Assembly (NCBI GenBank): GCA_949752745.1
Contig: OX457026.1
Coordinates: 69,186,591 to 69,250,590 of the forward strand
DNA: 64,000 bases
Direction: 5' to 3'
From: Protula sp. h YS-2021
Taxonomy: Eukaryota; Annelida; Polychaeta; Sabellida; Serpulidae
Below the pieces are notes generated by a model, which worked only from the letters and a program-made list of their open reading frames with translations, made no database searches and was not told the origin of the DNA. Positions within the stretch are counted from its first letter, which is position 1, and each line of letters opens with the position of its first letter. Made by a program: the position numbers and the translations under genes. Below are positions 32,524 to 44,032 of the stretch, one piece after another.

Positions 32524-33845
32524 GCGGGGTCTGGTAACATTTGATGCTTCGTCTCCATCAGAATATCTGACATTTCCCTTATTTTAAGACGTTTATGTCA
32601 CTAGTGGTCAGTTTCAATACTGTGGTATCGGTATCAATAATGATGAAAAAAAAACAAAAGTAATCTAATTTCAAATTTGGAATATTTGCCGTTATACTAG
32701 CCACGATCGCTTATTGCATGTGCTGACCGAGCGACTGCTGGTAATGGCTGACACGCATCTACAAACAATACTTCACACTGATTCACGTTTGCCTTTGAAG
32801 ATGAATAGGCCGATTTCTTTACATTATGGAATTCAATAACGCTGCAGTTAGGGCAATTGATTTTTCTTTTTATGATGCATACTAAAAATATACATTATTT
32901 ATAAGTGTTTAGGTTGTCAGGGCACTGCTTGAATAATAAGGCAGTAAATTCTGTCTTAGAAGCAGTCCAGTACAAGCGACCCAATTTACCACCCCCGAAA
33001 ACGCATTTTCTGTAACTTCCTGAATCTCAACTCTTGATATTCTCCACTGTTTAGAGAAAGAAAAGTGCATAAAATATTCTTCGATTCTATGTTGGATATA
33101 AATGATATAAAAGTTAGTCAAATGGGCAAAATGCTATTGAAATTCGCCACCCCCTGCAGGAAAAAGTATCCGTCTGGCAAAATACAAAATGTGCAACGAG
33201 ATACCAGTTGGCTACACTAGAGGCCCTCATGGGCTCATTCGGGACCTGGTACTAAAAATCTCGCTCAACGGATCTCTCCTCCAAGCATCTGCCAGTGCTG
33301 TAGCCACCTCACCCCGTTCCTTAATTTCCGCCACTTGAAAAACACATTGTTTGCTTCATGAAATAATATATCCCTATCACTCACCCCAAGTCATACTGAT
33401 GTGAGCTCTATACGATCCATACCTTTGGTACAAACAAATAAGCGTGTGTTCTGACTTGTCCGGGGGTGGAATGGGATGGAGTTGCATCCTCCCTAACCCT
33501 TACGACTGAAATGCCTTTTAAATGTAATACAAAAATTCGCGATTTGGTACAAATCCTGTCCTGCCCCCCTCCCCCTCCTTCCTCCCCCCTCATTCACCGG
33601 CCAATATCTGACACCCCTGCAACCGTCCTCTCCCCCGCAGAACAGAAACACAAAACTAAGCTTTACTGTCATTATTTTGATGATTTTGTTATATTTTTGT
33701 ATCATAAATAATTGTATTTTTTAGGGAAGTGGTAAATTGAAACAAATATGTGCAAAAGGACAACATCTAAAGTTATAGAAATCATAGAGTAAATAAATAA
33801 GTAAAATATTTTCTACCCCATTATGTTCCTCTTACCCATACCTAT
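32524..33845. other. Intergenic, no recognised gene
   Basis: AT-rich with C-rich spots near 33550-33600. No coding exon or element ends could be supported. Confidence 0.5.
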
Positions 33846-33848
33846 TTC

Positions 33849-34665
33849 GGAGAATTACAAAAACATAAATTCCGTATATAAAAACATAACTTTTTGGTTA
33901 CGAAAACATAAACCTACGAAAGCATAACTTTTAATGACCATCATAAGTGGTAAGTACTTAAGTGTTCGAAAAGCAAACAATATAATGACTTCCTCAGCAG
34001 GACAGCTAAATTCTGAGTTCTACTTGCCAACGTATTTAAAGACAACCAGTTCGTACATAAACTGCCTCCCATTTTAAATGCACATTACACTGTTTTAACA
34101 CATACAGTCTCAATTCTAGGCATCTACTGGTAAAAATTTGAAAGCCACTCTTCTAACATACTGTTTTCTGTTCAAGTAAAAATACATATACTGGTGAAAA
34201 GTGTCATCCAAGAAGTTTGCTTTTGCCTGAGTTGCTGGATTTGCGTATCTGGGTGCATTTAAGCTCTGAAGCTTGACGTAGGTTTCTTCCTGTTGCATCT
34301 TTAGCTTGAAAGCAAAGATGTAAATATTTGGATGCGCACCAGTAAACTGCTTTCGAAAATGCTTATGAAACGCTTCAGCGGCATTTGTCGTGCGAGGCAT
34401 GTTGTCACCAACGTTGTCCAGGCTTGGACTAGCGGCCCACAAGTAAGGTGGAAACTTGGCATCGTCAACTATGTATGTTTCCGTCATGTAGTCTGCAAGC
34501 TGCTGAACCCTTTCATCATGGCACTGTTATATAATCCACAGCAAGCCAGAAGCGCAACCTTTGATGTCGCTATGCTAATGAGGTAGCTCATTAAATTTTA
34601 TGTTTTCGTAGGTTTATGTTTTCGTATGTGTTATGCTTTCGTAAATTTATGCTTTCATATAGTTG
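33849..34665 (-). mobile_element. MULE (Mutator-like) transposon remnant with repeated inverted ends
   Basis: Both ends carry three to four copies of ACGAAA(A/G)CATAA in opposite orientation (33860-33930 and 34595-34655), giving ~75-bp imperfect terminal inverted repeats. Between them the minus strand encodes the C-terminal part of a MULE-type transposase. The element is too short to be autonomous. Confidence 0.7.
34116..34487 (-). pseudogene. MULE transposase C-terminal fragment
   Basis: The 123-codon frame reads PPYLWAASPS...RTTNAAEAFHKHFRKQF, then HPNIYIFAFKLKMQQEETYV. The pattern 'P-x-W ... R-T-N-x3-E-x2-H ... HP-x-I/L ... F' is the conserved end of MULE transposases. The frame extends a little upstream of the ATG (DERVQQLADY) before a stop. 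The catalytic DDE core is missing, so this is a remnant. Confidence 0.7.
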
Positions 34666-34872
34666 CCACCTATTTATGTGCAAGATATCAAAATAATTGA
34701 TATCCATTAAGTTATAGAAATACGGAGTAAAGACACAAAACTGGATTAGTAAATTGGTTCGGGGCCATCACATAAGTACGTAAGGAAGGTGAGGATTTCA
34801 CACTGTGCGCACGCTGATGTTATTGCAAAATTGCTCAAGTCACATTGAAGGCGGGGGTGTTTCCCCTTTTTA

Positions 34873-37640
34873 GACCAGCCGACTATGTCGGGCTGGTCTT
34901 ATCTTATCAATAGAGAGGTATCCGTCGTCTGTATGTACGTATGTACCTATGTATGTACGTGTGTAAACTTTTACTTAAAATGCTTCTTCTCCTTCAGTTT
35001 TGATCGGATTCCTCTCTAATTATATACGAATGTTCTCTAGGTAGACCTCTCTTTAAAATTTATTTTTTTTGGCGATCCGCCAAAAATTGGCTAAATGGGG
35101 GACATTTGAAATTTTTCGGTTGCCAATTTTCAAAATGCTTCTTCTCCCACAATTTTGATCACATTTTCTTCAAATTTTACACGAATATTCCTTAGGTAGG
35201 CCTCTTTTGAAAAATTACTCATTTTGGCGATCCGCCAAAAATTGGCCAATTGGGGGACATTTTTTAATTTTTTGGTGTCAAATTTTCAAATTGCTTCTTC
35301 TCCCACAATTTTGATCGGATTCCTTTCCAATTTTGGATAGTTGTTCTCTAGATAGACCTCTCTTGAAAATTACTCTTTTTGGCGATCCACCAAAAATTGG
35401 CCAAATGGAGGACATTTGTAATTTTGTGGTTGCCAATTTTCAAAATGCTTCTTATCCCACAATTTTGGTCACATTTTCTTCAAATTTTGCACGAATATTC
35501 CCTAGGTAGGCCTCTTTTGAAAAAGTACTCATTTTGGCGATCCGCCAAAAATTGGCCAAATGGGGGACATTTTTTAATTTTTTGGTGTCAAATTTTCAAA
35601 TTGCTTCTCCCACAATTTTGATAGGATTCCTTTCCAATTTTGGATAGTTGTTCTCTAGGTAGACCTCTCTTGAAAAATTGCTTTTTTTTGGCGATCCGTC
35701 AAAAATTGGCTAAATGGGGGAAATTTGTAATTTTGTGGTTGCCAATTTTCAAAATGCTTCTTCTCGCACAATTTTAATCCGATTCCTTTTCAATTTTTGT
35801 TGTTTGTTCTCAAGATAGACCTCTCTTGAAAAACTACTTTTTTTGGCGATCCGCCAAAAATCGGCCAAATGGGGGACATTTGTAATTTTGTGGTTGCCAA
35901 TTTTCAAAATGCTTCTTCTCCCACAATTTTGATCAGATTTTCTTCAAATTTTGCACTCATATTTCCTAGGTAGACCTCTTTTGAAAAATCACTTATTTTA
36001 GCGATCCGCCAAAAATTGGTTAAATGGAGGACAATTTCAAATTTTTTGGTTTACAATTTTCAAAGTGCTTGTTCTCGCACAATTTTGATCGGATTCCTTT
36101 TCAATTTTGGATAGTTGTTCTCAAGGTAGATCTCTCTTGAAAAATTACTTTTTTTGGCGATCCGCCAAAAATCGGCCAAATGGGGGACATTTGTAATTTT
36201 GTGGTTGCCAATTTTCAAAATGCTTCTTCTCCCACAATTTTGGTCACATTTTCTTCAAATTTTGCACGAATATTCCCTAGGTAGGCCTCTTTTGAAAAAG
36301 TACTCATTTTGGCGATCCGCCAAAAATTGGCCAAATGGGGGACATTTTTTAATTTTTTGGTGTCAAATTTTCAAATTGCTTCTCCCACAATTTTGATAGG
36401 ATTCCTTTCCAATTTTGGATAGTTGTTCTCTAGGTAGACCTCTCTTGAAAAATTGCTTTTTTTTTGGCGATCCGTCAAAAATTGGCTAAATGGGGGAAAT
36501 TTGTAATTTTGTGGTTGCCAATTTTCAAAATGCTTCTTCTCGCACAATTTTAATCCGATTCCTTTTCAATTTTTGTTGTTTGTTCTCAAGATAGACCTCT
36601 CTTGAAAAACTACTTTTTTTGGCGATCCGCCAAAAATCGGCCAAATGGGGGACATTTGTAATTTTGTGGTTGCCAATTTTCAAAATGCTTCTTCTCCCAC
36701 AATTTTGATCAGATTTTCTTCAAATTTTGCACTCATATTTCCTAGGTAGACCTCTTTTGAAAAATCACTTATTTTAGCGATCCGCCAAAAATTGGTTAAA
36801 TGGAGGACAATTTCAAATTTTTTGGTTTACAATTTTCAAAGTGCTTGTTCTCGCACAATTTTGATCGGATTCCTTTTCAATTTTGGATAGTTGTTCTCAA
36901 GGTAGATCTCTCTTGAAAAATTACTTTTTTTGGCGATCCGCCAAAAATCGGCCAAATGGGGGACATTTGTAATTTTGTGGTTGCCAATTTTCAAAATGCT
37001 TCTTCTCCCACAATTTTGATCAGATTTTCTTCAAATTTTGCACCAATATTTCCTAGTTTGATCTCTTTTGAAAAATTACTCGTTTTAGCGATCCGCCAAA
37101 AATTGGCTAAAAGGGGACATTTTTTAATTTTTTGGTGTCAAATTTTCAAATTGCTTTTTCTCCCGCAATTTAGATCGGATTCTTTTGCAATTTTGGATAC
37201 TTGTTCTCTGGGTAGACCTCTCTTGAAAAGTTGCTCTTTTTGGTGATCGGCCCAAAATTGGCCAAATGGGGGACATTTGTAATTTTGTGGTTGCCAATTT
37301 TCAAAAGGCTTCTTCTCCCACAATTTTGATCACATTTTCTTCATATTTTGCAAGAATACTCCCTAGGTAGGCCTCTTTTGAAAAATTACTCACTTTGGCG
37401 ATCCGCCAAAAATTGGCCAAATGGGGGACATTTTTAATTTTTTCCCCTTATGAAAGAACTGAAAGAATGACTCCTCATCAGCCACAACTACACCGATCAA
37501 GTGAGCGAATATTTTCTCCATTCAGTTACGGCTTTTTTCGTAACCGCTGTCTGCGAATTTGATCATGATTTTGTCTGTGATTCCTGGATATATATTCTAT
37601 AGGTCACGGCTGGTCACCATGTCCCTGGACATGCTTGTTA
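34873..37640 (+). mobile_element. Hairpin-started element with ~16 tandem ~155-bp units (Helitron/HINE- or pearl-like)
   Basis: It begins with the hairpin AGACCAGCCGAC...GTCGGGCTGGTCT (34873-34899) and a GTAYGTAYGT tract. It ends with CCCTGGACATGCTTGTTAT (37620-37638). Between lie about 16 units with TTTGGCGATCCGCCAAAAAT as landmark, spaced ~155 bases (35071, 35226, 35381 ... 37396). GGCGATCCGCC is itself a small palindrome in every unit. A higher-order repeat is visible: 35379-36153 recurs almost exactly at 36154-36928 (775 bases, five units). Open stretches of 80 residues here are repeat translations. Autonomous proteins are absent. Confidence 0.75.
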
Positions 37641-37710
37641 TTCATAGCCCACCAACAACTATTTATTGAGTTTAATTTTGTTATATTTTACTTTTGTTAA
37701 GATTTATGTC

Positions 37711-37965
37711 AGGGAGGGAGGGAGGGAGGGAGGGAGGGAGGGAGGGAGGGAGGGAGGGAGGGAGGGACGGACGGACGGACGGACGAACGGACGGACGGAG
37801 GGAGGGAGGGAGGGAGGGAAGGGGGAGGGAGGGACGTAGGGAGGGACGGAGGGAAGGACGTAGGGAGGGAGGGACGGGTGGGCGGGCGGTTGGGCGGGCG
37901 GATGGGTGGACGGGCGGACGAGGGACGGACCGCTCGAAGGAGTGACGGACGGCTCGACGGACGGA
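37711..37965. repeat. (GGGA)n/(GGAC)n microsatellite
   Basis: About 250 bases of tetranucleotides, first GGGA, then GACG, then mixed with GGGCGG. The plus strand is nearly free of T and could form G-quadruplexes. Long Gly-Arg or Pro-Ser open frames are artefacts of the repeat. Confidence 0.95.
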
Positions 37966-37980
37966 TGGTGTGAGGGAGAG

Positions 37981-39720
37981 TTTAACTAATATTAACATTT
38001 TAAGATCTATAATCTGGCATGTTAAGAACTGAAGTTTATAAGTCCTGTTTATTCCATAAAGACTATAAAACAGATTGATTGCCTTTGTCGTGTATTCATT
38101 GACCATATCGAATGCTAATGTTTTATGAGAGACTTGCAAAAATCAATATTTCCATCGTTCAAAAGTAGAAGAAAAATGCTTTACAAAAAACAGCAACAAT
38201 TGTACCATAGAGAGCCTCCACTGTAAACGCACGCCACCTAATGGTATCGTATATCACTTCGAATGCTAACTTGTGTGAGTTTTTTTCTCTCTCGTACATT
38301 GCACAAGACTACTGTATTATTTTCTCAGAAAGTCACCGGTAGTTCAGGTGTGGATACCTCGTTAGTTAATAAACAGCCGTTATCATGTAGGGATACAGGT
38401 GTGATGATGCACTAATTACGTGTTGTGGCATTGTCGTGTTTAAGGTTTCAGCAGAGCTAGCTGCAATTTTACCGCCTGAAAGTTTCCCTTTGAAGCATTG
38501 GTGCTTTAGATATGCACAATCCCATGCGTTTACTTAAACCTATTTTATTATCAATTTCGAATTTTAAGCTGAGTGGCCTCCAAAAATCTTTTCCCAACTT
38601 GTCTTGAGTAGCTCATAGGCATAGTACAGTGTCACTTTTCTCTTAGTTTGAATAGTAAAATTGCCCCACCCTTTCGGGGTAGAGGAGATAGATGTCTCTA
38701 GATAGTGCTGAGAGCAAGTAAATTTTGTTGTTGGAGAAAGGTTTGTTTGAATGCGGGGTTACAACCCATGAGGTCTTTTTCTGGTAAAAACACCCACAAT
38801 AAACAGTAAAACCTCTTTATACTGAACCACTTCTAGACCAGGTTATAGGCCTAATTTTTCGAGGGTTTCATCAAAAACGAGCATTTTCCGTCGTTCGGAG
38901 TTGTTGGATGGTATTTATTTGGCTGAGAGAGGGCAACGTTATGTTGCAGTTTGGTACAACTCCCCTTGACCCCTTTTCGGTGGGAAGACGAAGTTTTCGA
39001 CTTCAGAGTTAAATACACGGCTCAGTGTCTGAGATAGGTAGCCAAACCATAGCATGAGAGAAAAGGCGACGAAACCTTGCCTGAAACCATAGCCAGTCCT
39101 AATTCTCATGACTCGATTTCAAATCACTTTTGTTTCTTTTCTTTTAATATTATTGATCTGAGCACAGTATAAGAGCGACTTTTGATATCATTCAGCCACA
39201 AAATCAATTGCACGCAATATTTGCAGTGCCTCTGTTCAAAATAACATGAAAAATTCACGATTTAGGCTTTTGTCAGCAAGAATATGAAATGTTATTCATT
39301 TAGAAATCGCGTGTCTGTTCCGCAGTATAATCTAAGATCCACAGCGTAGCGAATGGAGTTGTGTTATCTGTCGTTCAGCATTAAGGCTCACTAGCAGTTA
39401 GAAAAGCTTACCTGTAGTCCTTAACATTTAGATGTGGCATTTGCACTATAGCTATGGTTTAAGCATAGAGCACGCTCCAGCAGTTTGAAGCTGTTGCTTA
39501 TGGTAACAAACGAAACGTGTGATTGCAAACAAATTAATTTGGTTCAATAAATTTTAGTGCTTTAACAGCCAATAATAATTTTAATAATAATTATTTTAAT
39601 AATACTAATAAATTACGAATACTAATTAACAATAATTTTATAATTGTTTGTATCGTTAGTGTGTGAATAATGCTTAAAATAAATTAAGTACTATATTAAG
39701 TAATTAATAATGATAGTAAT
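37981..39720. other. Intergenic, no recognised gene
   Basis: Nothing beyond AT-rich sequence and one ~48-bp minisatellite half-unit near 38803-38850. Confidence 0.5.
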
Positions 39721-39721
39721 A

Positions 39722-39854
<133 letters not shown>

Positions 39855-40795
39855 ATGTGAATGTTTTTCGTTTTTTCTGGGATTCCCCTTAAAAATCTTT
39901 TCTAAAAATAAAAAATGTCAAAGAGATGTCCTTTTGCCTCTTGACGAAACATAAATTGAAATGATAAAGTTAAAAATGACAATTATTGACGCAAACTCGA
40001 TTTTTAATGGTGATGTTTATGTTACTCGTTGCGGCGACGTTTTGGCTTTCGAATTGGAATATTGCATGCACTGTCATAGCGGTGGAAGTACACAAAAAAG
40101 AGAGCTTACCAAAACCACATATTTTACTCTGAAAGAAACTGATGATTGCAATCAATTAAAGAACTGTAAAAACTTTCTCCGAATACAACTTTTAATAACA
40201 AGCAAAACACGAATGCAATCAATCTTCTTTTATTTAAACTAAATAGGCAGCTTATATATAAAAAGACAGCTTTTATTATGTACAAATAAGCCGATTAACC
40301 TTTGCCTGCTAGGTTTCATTGAAGTGTGTTTCAAGTAAACCAAAGGATATCTGTTACATGGAAATAATGACTTCCAAGTTTAAAAATACCCAAATACTTA
40401 CGATAAGAGCTTCTTTAGGTGTGATAAAAAGGAAAAGTAGTTCGTTTTATATGATCACTTGAGGGCCCTTTGATTTGTTGCCCAGCAAGAGTTTGATAAA
40501 TTCTATTGATTGCTTGTGTGATCAGACACCAGTGAGTGCTTTTACCTTTTATGTGTAAGAGCATAGAGCTTTATCTGAATTTGGTCGAGTTGTGCATTAA
40601 ATTGTTGGGTATAAAAACAAATGCTCTACATTTAATGGATGTGAAACAAAACACTTGCTATATATCGTTTTATGTTTATAATTTCGCTCGTAAATGAAAC
40701 AAGTGATATTAATTTACTGCATCGAAAAAAGATGGACACAGCTGTTTATGTTTACTCGAGCATGGACGTTATATCGGGTGTAAAAAAACAGTGAC
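39855..40795. other. Upstream region of the 1078-residue ORF
   Basis: AT-rich, with no clear TATA box near the start codon. The frame has a TAA 18 bases before the ATG at 40796, which supports that ATG as the first usable one. A poor acceptor-like GTAAAAAAACAG just precedes it. Confidence 0.4.
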
Positions 40796-43700
40796 ATGTA
40801 TAAAGCAACGTCGAGCATTGAAATGAGTCAAGCATCACGTGACGATCTCTTCAAACCAGAGCGTGTAAATGAGCAATCGTTACGCACATATGTCGCCACT
40901 GATTGTATAGATTCTGTCGAGGAAGGAGGTAATAAGGCTACCACATCAATGCGCCCGCCATACAGTGCATCTAGTAAACCATCTTTTGCAGTTCTTGGAC
41001 CTCGGATTCGATCGGTCAAAAGCAGTGATAATTTAAATCACAGAACTTCTTTCCAAGTTCGGGATATAAGGTCAGAGATACAACCTGAAACAGATAGAAA
41101 GACAACTATTAAGACACTGGAAAAAGTGAACAGGTGTTATGATGACGAGGATGTCAATAGTGAACGCAACGGTGGGATAAAACCAGACAATTCGGAAGTG
41201 TCTGTGGGATTTTTAAAGAGTATGGATAAAAATATATTAAATACAGAAGCTCAAAATGACCTTGAGGGTACTAGCACGGAATACAATTTTGAGGATTATG
41301 TTCCTGAACAGAAATGGGCATTACCCCAAAATACCCGTAAGTCAAAATCACGTTTCAATAATTCAGCCAATCATTTGGACATCCCCAACGATCAACTCAA
41401 TCATCTGGATATTCCGGCAGAGCGTATTCACTTCCGTAATGCAGCGCGCCAACGAGATGACCAAAACGATGACGGGTATGAATCGCCCGGTACAACCAGC
41501 AGTGATCTAACACCAGTCTCACTCGCTTCTACAAGCAGCTCGGCTTTTAACACAAGTGCCGCCGAAGATCCGGCTATCACGCAAATTCCAAGGAGTTTAG
41601 ACACTTCACAAACACTTGGAGATCCAAGACGAGAAATGGATCACACAGCTTTGGGTGATCACATGACCGACCACGTGGCAAACATAAACAACGACAATAT
41701 TAAAGACAAAAAATCGCTGAAGACAAGTTTCGGATATGTGGATATCAGCAGAATTCCAAGTTTTAAAAGAATGAATGAGAATTTACGATTCCGCAAACCA
41801 TCTTCAACAAATCAAGATTTCCATAAATTTGGTGAAAACCAAGGCGTCTGTGTTGTAGAAAACAAACTCAAACAGTTATTTTTAGAAGAACGTGGTGATA
41901 GTCACCAAAGCAAAACTGATAGACCAGGAAATAATTTGAAGGACTTCAGAAACTCTTATACAGGCCACTTTCAGACTGAGTATATGGCACAAAATTTTGC
42001 GGAAACCAGGGAGAAACACTATGAAGATTTAAATTGGCAAGACTTAGTTTGCCACACTCCGCCCCCCGCACCAGGCAATTCTCGATTACCCGATGTTTTT
42101 CACACGGAACCCCGGAGCGAAGCCACAAGTGATCGGCGAACAGCAATCACGGAACAATATATCAATAAAAGCCAAATGCGTGATTCTAGAAATAATTCCA
42201 ATTTGGTGCCAACATCTATTGATTATGGACATCAGAGTGAAGATGCCATAACGGGTTATTGTTTAGATGCAGCAAACAATACACACTCTCATTGCACCTG
42301 TAGTGCATGCCATAAAAAGCTCATTAGCGACCAAGGTAACAGTGGTGCGGCGGAGAACTGCAAATGTTGCTGGTGTAGAGATGGCTATCGGCGGTCAAAC
42401 TCGGACCACAACTCCACACCTGTCACTTCCAAAGATGGTGTAAATCAATCAATTCTCAAGTCAATAGAACCCGTTTCTAGTCAAAATGTTACATCCGCAA
42501 ACCACAACTCAAGGATAGCAACTTACGGGGCACCATTTACATCTTCTGATATTTCAAAAGGTTTGGACTCTGCCGGAAGTGATGATTCGAAGCAAAATGA
42601 CCAACCAAAGAGAGTGCGATTTGAGTTAGATCTAGAGGGTAATATGAAACATACAACGTATTATATTAACAAGGACACCCATTCCCCGATTGATGTGAAG
42701 CATCACAGTGTGGTTCAAGACAACAGTCCGGGCGAACAGTCATTTTCTAAAATAGAATTTTCTCAAAATGAGTCGCATGGCGAAAATCATATACCAAACC
42801 CGTACATTGAAATTCATCCAGCCTCGGCAAAGCTCGTCATTTCCCGTACGCACCCGGGAACCGGTGTCGTGAGCCAAAGCTCCTATCAGTATATTCCATA
42901 TAAAGGAGCTAATGAGTCCATTGTTAATGCGCCATCTAGCGCCATACCTGGTATTAACAAAGATGATTTTATGAATACCACTGGAGCTTTAAGGACCGAT
43001 ATTAGGCATAACATTCGTGACGTAAGACAAGGTAATGGTGCCATCCATGACAATGGTATCTGCTGGAACTCTCACGCGAATTTGCATGATAATAAACCGA
43101 CAGAAACTCCCAACTCTCATGGTTACCCTTCACATAACAAACCGCCTCGTCCCAATATCATTCGACTAAATAGCGAAGAATTGCGAAAACCAATTAATTC
43201 AACCGCAGTTGATGCAGCAGCAAATGTTGATTTAGACCGCAATTACATTCTTGATTCGCATAGTGATTTCATAAATCAATGCGGTTTGACATACAGCCAA
43301 CAGCATGCAAAACATTTTGTTGGAGAAAGAGTCCAGCTAAAAACGAACGATTCCCTTACAAAGAAAAATGACGGTGATACCATTTCTTCACATTCCTCGT
43401 CATCAGAATGTGATAAAGGGAGTACTGCAATGGAGGGTAATGATCCGGCTACGGTTTGGGCAAAACACCAGCAACAAGCTCTGCATCTGTACAAAACCCG
43501 CGGGCCGCCCCCTCCCTATGCTGTCACCAGGAGACGCCCAAACGCAGTGCTCAAGTCACGACCCCACTCCGCACTCATCCCTCATAACTGGTCTCCATTA
43601 TACAGCTGTGAGCAGAGCCGCTTGCTACCCGAGGACACTCCTCAGTTGGATAATACGTCAACAGCTGGCTATTTTCCTAGTCAGTTTCCACAGTCGAGAT

Positions 43701-44032
43701 CTGTTGAGGATTTCCGTGCTAAAGATCTCTTCACTTCGGAAAATGACACATACAAACAATCCACTCCCAATAGCATGAATGGCCATAACCACCTCGCAGA
43801 ACCTGTGCATCATCGCCTACCTGTCCCGAATAATACTCGTCTGGAACGTTCGAGTTCAAATCAGGATTTCAGGGAGCAACAATCAGGAATTGTGAGGGCG
43901 CTACCCAGGACTAAAAAACCGATGTTTGCCAGTAGTAGAGATATTTATAAAATGTTAGAAGAACATCGAAGAAACCCCCTAGCTAATCATGACCAGTCTC
44001 CTTATAAACATTTCGCTGAAAGCTCTCTTTAA
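40796..44032 (+). CDS. Large intronless ORF, 1078 residues, disordered protein of unknown function
   Basis: A continuous 3.2-kb frame between ATG 40796 and TAA 44030, far longer than expected by chance in this AT-rich DNA. An in-frame stop lies 18 bases upstream. I do not recognise a family. The sequence is low in hydrophobic residues and rich in Ser, Asn, Asp and His, with no signal peptide or membrane segment, so it is probably disordered and intracellular. Visible items are Ser-rich blocks (residues ~226-252), the repeated NHLDIP near 190-205, a Cys/His cluster (HCTCSACHKK at 499-508 and CKCCWC at 522-527) that could bind a metal, a WW-binding PPPY at 905-908, and the related phrases SSTNQDFHKF and SSSNQDFREQ. 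Such features suit a scaffold or adaptor. It could also be the long terminal exon of a gene whose other exons are unseen. Confidence 0.7.
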   Translation: MYKATSSIEMSQASRDDLFKPERVNEQSLRTYVATDCIDSVEEGGNKATTSMRPPYSASSKPSFAVLGPRIRSVKSSDNLNHRTSFQVRDIRSEIQPETDRKTTIKTLEKVNRCYDDEDVNSERNGGIKPDNSEVSVGFLKSMDKNILNTEAQNDLEGTSTEYNFEDYVPEQKWALPQNTRKSKSRFNNSANHLDIPNDQLNHLDIPAERIHFRNAARQRDDQNDDGYESPGTTSSDLTPVSLASTSSSAFNTSAAEDPAITQIPRSLDTSQTLGDPRREMDHTALGDHMTDHVANINNDNIKDKKSLKTSFGYVDISRIPSFKRMNENLRFRKPSSTNQDFHKFGENQGVCVVENKLKQLFLEERGDSHQSKTDRPGNNLKDFRNSYTGHFQTEYMAQNFAETREKHYEDLNWQDLVCHTPPPAPGNSRLPDVFHTEPRSEATSDRRTAITEQYINKSQMRDSRNNSNLVPTSIDYGHQSEDAITGYCLDAANNTHSHCTCSACHKKLISDQGNSGAAENCKCCWCRDGYRRSNSDHNSTPVTSKDGVNQSILKSIEPVSSQNVTSANHNSRIATYGAPFTSSDISKGLDSAGSDDSKQNDQPKRVRFELDLEGNMKHTTYYINKDTHSPIDVKHHSVVQDNSPGEQSFSKIEFSQNESHGENHIPNPYIEIHPASAKLVISRTHPGTGVVSQSSYQYIPYKGANESIVNAPSSAIPGINKDDFMNTTGALRTDIRHNIRDVRQGNGAIHDNGICWNSHANLHDNKPTETPNSHGYPSHNKPPRPNIIRLNSEELRKPINSTAVDAAANVDLDRNYILDSHSDFINQCGLTYSQQHAKHFVGERVQLKTNDSLTKKNDGDTISSHSSSSECDKGSTAMEGNDPATVWAKHQQQALHLYKTRGPPPPYAVTRRRPNAVLKSRPHSALIPHNWSPLYSCEQSRLLPEDTPQLDNTSTAGYFPSQFPQSRSVEDFRAKDLFTSENDTYKQSTPNSMNGHNHLAEPVHHRLPVPNNTRLERSSSNQDFREQQSGIVRALPRTKKPMFASSRDIYKMLEEHRRNPLANHDQSPYKHFAESSL

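Noticed and set aside
34873..34899. Canonical Helitron 3' terminus
   Set aside because: A hairpin is present, but the expected CTRR followed by T is not found on either strand, so only a Helitron/HINE-like label is used.
35379..36396. Two near-identical 80-residue ORFs (35379-35621 and 36154-36396)
   Set aside because: They arise from the higher-order copy of the 155-bp array and are not genes.
37681..38139. Pro/Ser- and Gly/Arg-rich ORFs
   Set aside because: Translations of the GGGA/GGAC microsatellite.
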